From Paraburkholderia sp. CNPSo 3274 (GTDB lineage Bacteria; Pseudomonadota; Gammaproteobacteria; Burkholderiales; Burkholderiaceae): a stretch of 56,226 nt of DNA. The notes under the pieces are model-generated. The model was not told where the DNA came from. It saw only the letters and a program-made list of their open reading frames with translations, and made no database searches. Below are positions 53,546-56,226 of this stretch, in pieces (position 1 is the stretch's first letter; every line of letters begins with the position of its first letter). The translations under genes and the position numbers were made by a program. Where the stretch lies: the NCBI RefSeq assembly GCF_024206475.1, contig NZ_JAMBPR010000060.1, positions 1 to 56,226 of the forward strand. Direction: 5' to 3'.

Positions 53546-55978
53546 ATGCCTGCACCTGACTTTGGCGGACTGCCGGCGTATGCCGAACTCCAGTGTGCGT
53601 CGAACTTCTCCTTCCTCCGCGGTGCCTCGCACGCCGACGACATCGCCGCGCGTGCGGCACAGCTGCGCTATGCCGCAATCGCCGTCACGGACGAGTGCTC
53701 GCTGGCCGGGGTCGTGCGCGCGCACGTCGAAGCGAAAAACGCGGGTATCCCGTTCATTGTGGGGTCCGAGTTTGCGCTGACGAATGCCGACGGCTCGCAC
53801 GCCCTGCGCTTTACCGCCCTTGCCATGACGCGGGAGGGCTACGGCAATCTCAGCGAGTTGATCACGCTTGCGCGCATGCGCGCGGACAAGGGTAACTACC
53901 GGCTCGCCACACGCGACCTCGACCATCCCGAGGCTTCTCACGGACACCTGAAGGGACTGCCGGACTGCATGGCGATCCTCAACCCGGAGTACCCGGCCAA
54001 TGAGGCGCGCCTCGATGCGCAACTCGAATGGTTCGCAGCGACGTTCGGTGAACGCGCCCGGATCGCGCTGACGCTTCACGCCCGCGCGATGGACGACCTT
54101 CATCGCGGAGCGATCGAGCGGGCTGCAACGCGCCACGCCGTGCCCGTGGTGGCCACCGGCGCTCCGGTCATGCACGTTCGCTCGCGCAAGCCGCTTCAGG
54201 ACGTGCTGAGCGCGATCCGTCTCGGGCGGCCGGTTGCCGAGTGCGGCTATGACCTCGCGCCAAACGCCGAACAGCATCTGCGTTCGAGATTACGTCTGGC
54301 CAATCTCTATCCGGCACGCGCTCTCGCCGAGACGGTCGAGATTGCGCGCCGCTGCACGTTCTCTCTCGACGAGCTCCGCTATGAATATCCGGACGAACTT
54401 GTGCCCGACGGCTTCACGCCCGAAGCCTACCTGCGCCAGGAAACGTATACCGGCGCTCACCGGCGGTGGCCCGCTGGCATTCCGCACAAGGTCCAGGCGC
54501 AGATCGAGCACGAACTCGCGTTGATTGCCGACCTTCGATACGAGCCATACTTCCTTACCGTGTATGACATCGTGCGCTTCGCGCGCAACGAGGGGATTCT
54601 CTGCCAGGGACGTGGCTCGGCTGCCAACTCCGCGGTCTGCTACTGCCTGGGCGTGACCGAGGTCGACCCTGCACGCTCGTCAATGCTGTTCGAGCGCTTC
54701 ATCAGCAAGGAGCGCGGCGAGCCGCCAGACATTGATGTCGACTTCGAGCACCAGCGACGTGAGGAAGTCGTCCAGTACATCTACCGCAAGTACGGACGCG
54801 ATCGCGCGGCGTTGACGGCTGCCGTAACGACCTATCGTCCACGCAGTGCGCTGCGGGAGTCGGGCAAGGCGCTCGGCATTGACCCGGCCATCGTCGATCG
54901 CGTTGCCAAGGCCCATCACTGGTTCGACTCGAAGGAAGACCTGCTGAGCCGCTTTGCCGAAGCGGGCCTCGACCCACAGGCGCCACTCATTGCGCAGTGG
55001 GCCGATTTCGCCACCCTGCTCCTTGGCTTTCCGCGTCATCTGTCGCAGCACAGCGGCGGGTTCGTCATCAGCCGCGGCAAGCTCTCGCGCCTGGTGCCCA
55101 TCGAGAATGCCGCGATGGTTGACAGATCAATTATTCAGTGGGACAAGGACGATATCGAAGCACTTGGACTCCTGAAGATTGACGTCCTCGCGCTGGGCAT
55201 GCTGTCGGCGGTGCGCCGCGCGCTGGACCTGATTTCGGAAAAGCGGGGTAAAGTGTTTGAGCTGCAGGACATTCCCGCCGAGGATTCCGCAACCTACGAA
55301 ATGATCTGCCGGGCGGATACGGTGGGTGTTTTCCAGATCGAATCGCGCGCGCAGATGAGCATGCTTCCACGTCTTCAGCCGCGCCAGTTCTATGACCTTG
55401 TGATAGAGGTGGCAATCGTGCGGCCGGGCCCGGTCCAGGGCGGCATGGTTCACCCGTACCTGCGCCGGCGCCAGGGGATCGAGCCGGTGACGTTCCCCGA
55501 GTCCACAGATGGAGCAGGCACTAGCCCGTACGCTGGGCGTGCCGATTTTCCAGGAGCAGGTGATGCAGGTTGCAATGCTTGCGGCGGGCTTTTCTGCGGG
55601 GGAGGCCGACCAGTTGCGCCGTGCGATGGCTGCGTGGCGCCGCAAGGGAGGCCTCGGCGTCTACTACGACCGCATTGTCAACGGCATGCTCCAGCGGGGG
55701 TATGAGCGGGAATTTGCCGAGCAGATCTTCGCGCAGATCCAGGGCTTCGGTGAGTATGGTTTCCCGGAAAGCCACGCGGCCAGCTTCGCCCTGATGGTCT
55801 ACGCGAGCGCGTGGCTGAAGTGTCACGAACCCACGGTGTTCGCATGTGCGTTGCTCAACTCCCAGCCGATGGGGTTCTATTCACCGTCCCAGCTTGTCCA
55901 GGATGCAAAGCGCCACGGAGTACGTGTTCTCCCCGTCGACGTGACCGTGAGCAACTGGGATTGCGCGATTGAAGGTCC
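53546..55978 (+). pseudogene. dnaE2: dnaE2 (error-prone DNA polymerase), frameshifted and cut by an IS
   Basis: The start ELQCASNFSFLRGASHADDI (PHP domain), GRGSAANSAVCYCLGVTEVD and the catalytic-Asp block PPDIDVDFEHQRREEV identify DnaE2, the ImuC polymerase used for translesion synthesis. The frame is intact up to about codon 651 (TFPE, near 55500). There it shifts by +1, and the true sequence continues from 55509 (EQALARTLGVPIFQEQVMQV, then GFGEYGFPESHAASFALMVY). It is then interrupted at 55979 by an IS3-family element, near DCAIEG. Usual length is about 1,050 residues; only about 810 codons lie before the IS. No functional polymerase can be made from this copy. ATG 53546 is the only good in-frame start. 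Confidence 0.9.
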
Positions 55979-56226
55979 TGAACCGCCCCGGGATTTCCGG
56001 AGGCTCCACTTCTTGAGAAAATGGAGCTATGGAAAACACCAAGAAGAAGTCCCCAAGGTACTCGCCGGAAGTTCGTGAGCGGGCTGTGCGAATGGTACTG
56101 GAACATCAGGGCGACCACGAATCGCAATGGAAAGTGATCGCCTCGATCGCAGCGAAGCTGGGCTGCTCGGGCGAGACGCTGCGTAGCTGGGTGCGCAAGG
56201 AAGAGCGGGATCGGGGTTTGCGCCCG
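55979..56226 (+). mobile_element. IS3-family insertion sequence, left end (runs off the window)
   Basis: The element begins TGAACCGCCCCGGGATTTCC with a GGAGGCTCC segment, an end type of IS3-family (IS51-like) elements, and contains the orfA start at 56029. It interrupts dnaE2. The right end and target duplication are outside the window, so the exact first base (55979) is inferred from the terminal TG and from where DnaE2 similarity stops. Confidence 0.85.
56029..56226 (+). CDS. IS3-family transposase OrfA, N-terminal part
   Basis: Sixty-six codons are visible. RYSPEVRERAVRMVLEHQGD followed by SIAAKLGCSGETLRSWVRKE is the helix-turn-helix of IS3 OrfA proteins, which binds the IS ends. OrfB with the DDE catalytic core is expected next, outside the window. 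GGAG lies upstream of the ATG with slightly loose spacing. Confidence 0.92.
   Translation, partial: MENTKKKSPRYSPEVRERAVRMVLEHQGDHESQWKVIASIAAKLGCSGETLRSWVRKEERDRGLRP

Overview
The window looks like part of a secondary replicon or genomic island of a high-GC betaproteobacterium of the Burkholderia/Paraburkholderia/Caballeronia type. This is inferred from an imuA-imuB-dnaE2 mutagenesis cassette, three H-NS-like proteins with the Burkholderiales-style TGxTWSGRG signature, Burkholderiales-like transporters and regulators, and low gene density. Long gene-poor stretches, eroded genes, two toxin-antitoxin pairs, dispersed short repeats, a group II intron and IS pieces at both edges all suggest accessory DNA. 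No rRNA, tRNA or CRISPR array was seen.

Layout. 1-4.4 kb: the tail of a transposase, eroded sequence, a small membrane-anchored protein, a LuxR-type regulator and an EamA-type exporter. 4.4-10 kb: one giant sensor (kinase-like domain, AAA ATPase, GAF, PAS, histidine kinase). 10.3-17.8 kb: a DUF1488-like gene, then a same-strand metabolic cluster (LysR regulator, double CaiB-type CoA-transferase-like protein, GMC oxidoreductase, NCS1 permease). 18.5-19.4 kb: a yefM-yoeB toxin-antitoxin pair with TGTACA-type operators and a trailing zinc-ribbon gene. 20.4-25.2 kb: a four-gene operon (SPFH protein, four-helix membrane protein, zinc-ribbon/TPR membrane protein, lipoprotein) resembling the Bacillus ydjGHI envelope-stress genes; this is the best candidate for an under-described system.

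25.6-33 kb: a convergent pair of paralogous 206-residue membrane proteins, a winged-helix regulator, unknown genes, an H-NS protein, a nucleotidyltransferase with twin 29-bp operators at its start, and a PP2C phosphatase whose start is damaged. 33.4-38.3 kb: an APC permease with a 17-bp palindrome upstream, a DUF3597 gene, a degenerate EAL gene and a cold-shock gene with a clear terminator. 39-46.7 kb: small unknown genes, a 458-residue protein with two HTH-like modules, H-NS with a histone-H1-like tail next to sixteen perfect 9-bp repeats, and a third H-NS-like protein.

47-56.2 kb: brnT-brnA, then a complete group II intron inserted exactly at the edge of the palindromic LexA box of imuA. 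imuA and imuB are intact. dnaE2 has its own LexA box but is broken twice, by a frameshift near 55.5 kb and by an IS3-family element at 55,979. The SOS mutagenesis cassette therefore no longer encodes a complete polymerase here, and two independent mobile elements have entered it.
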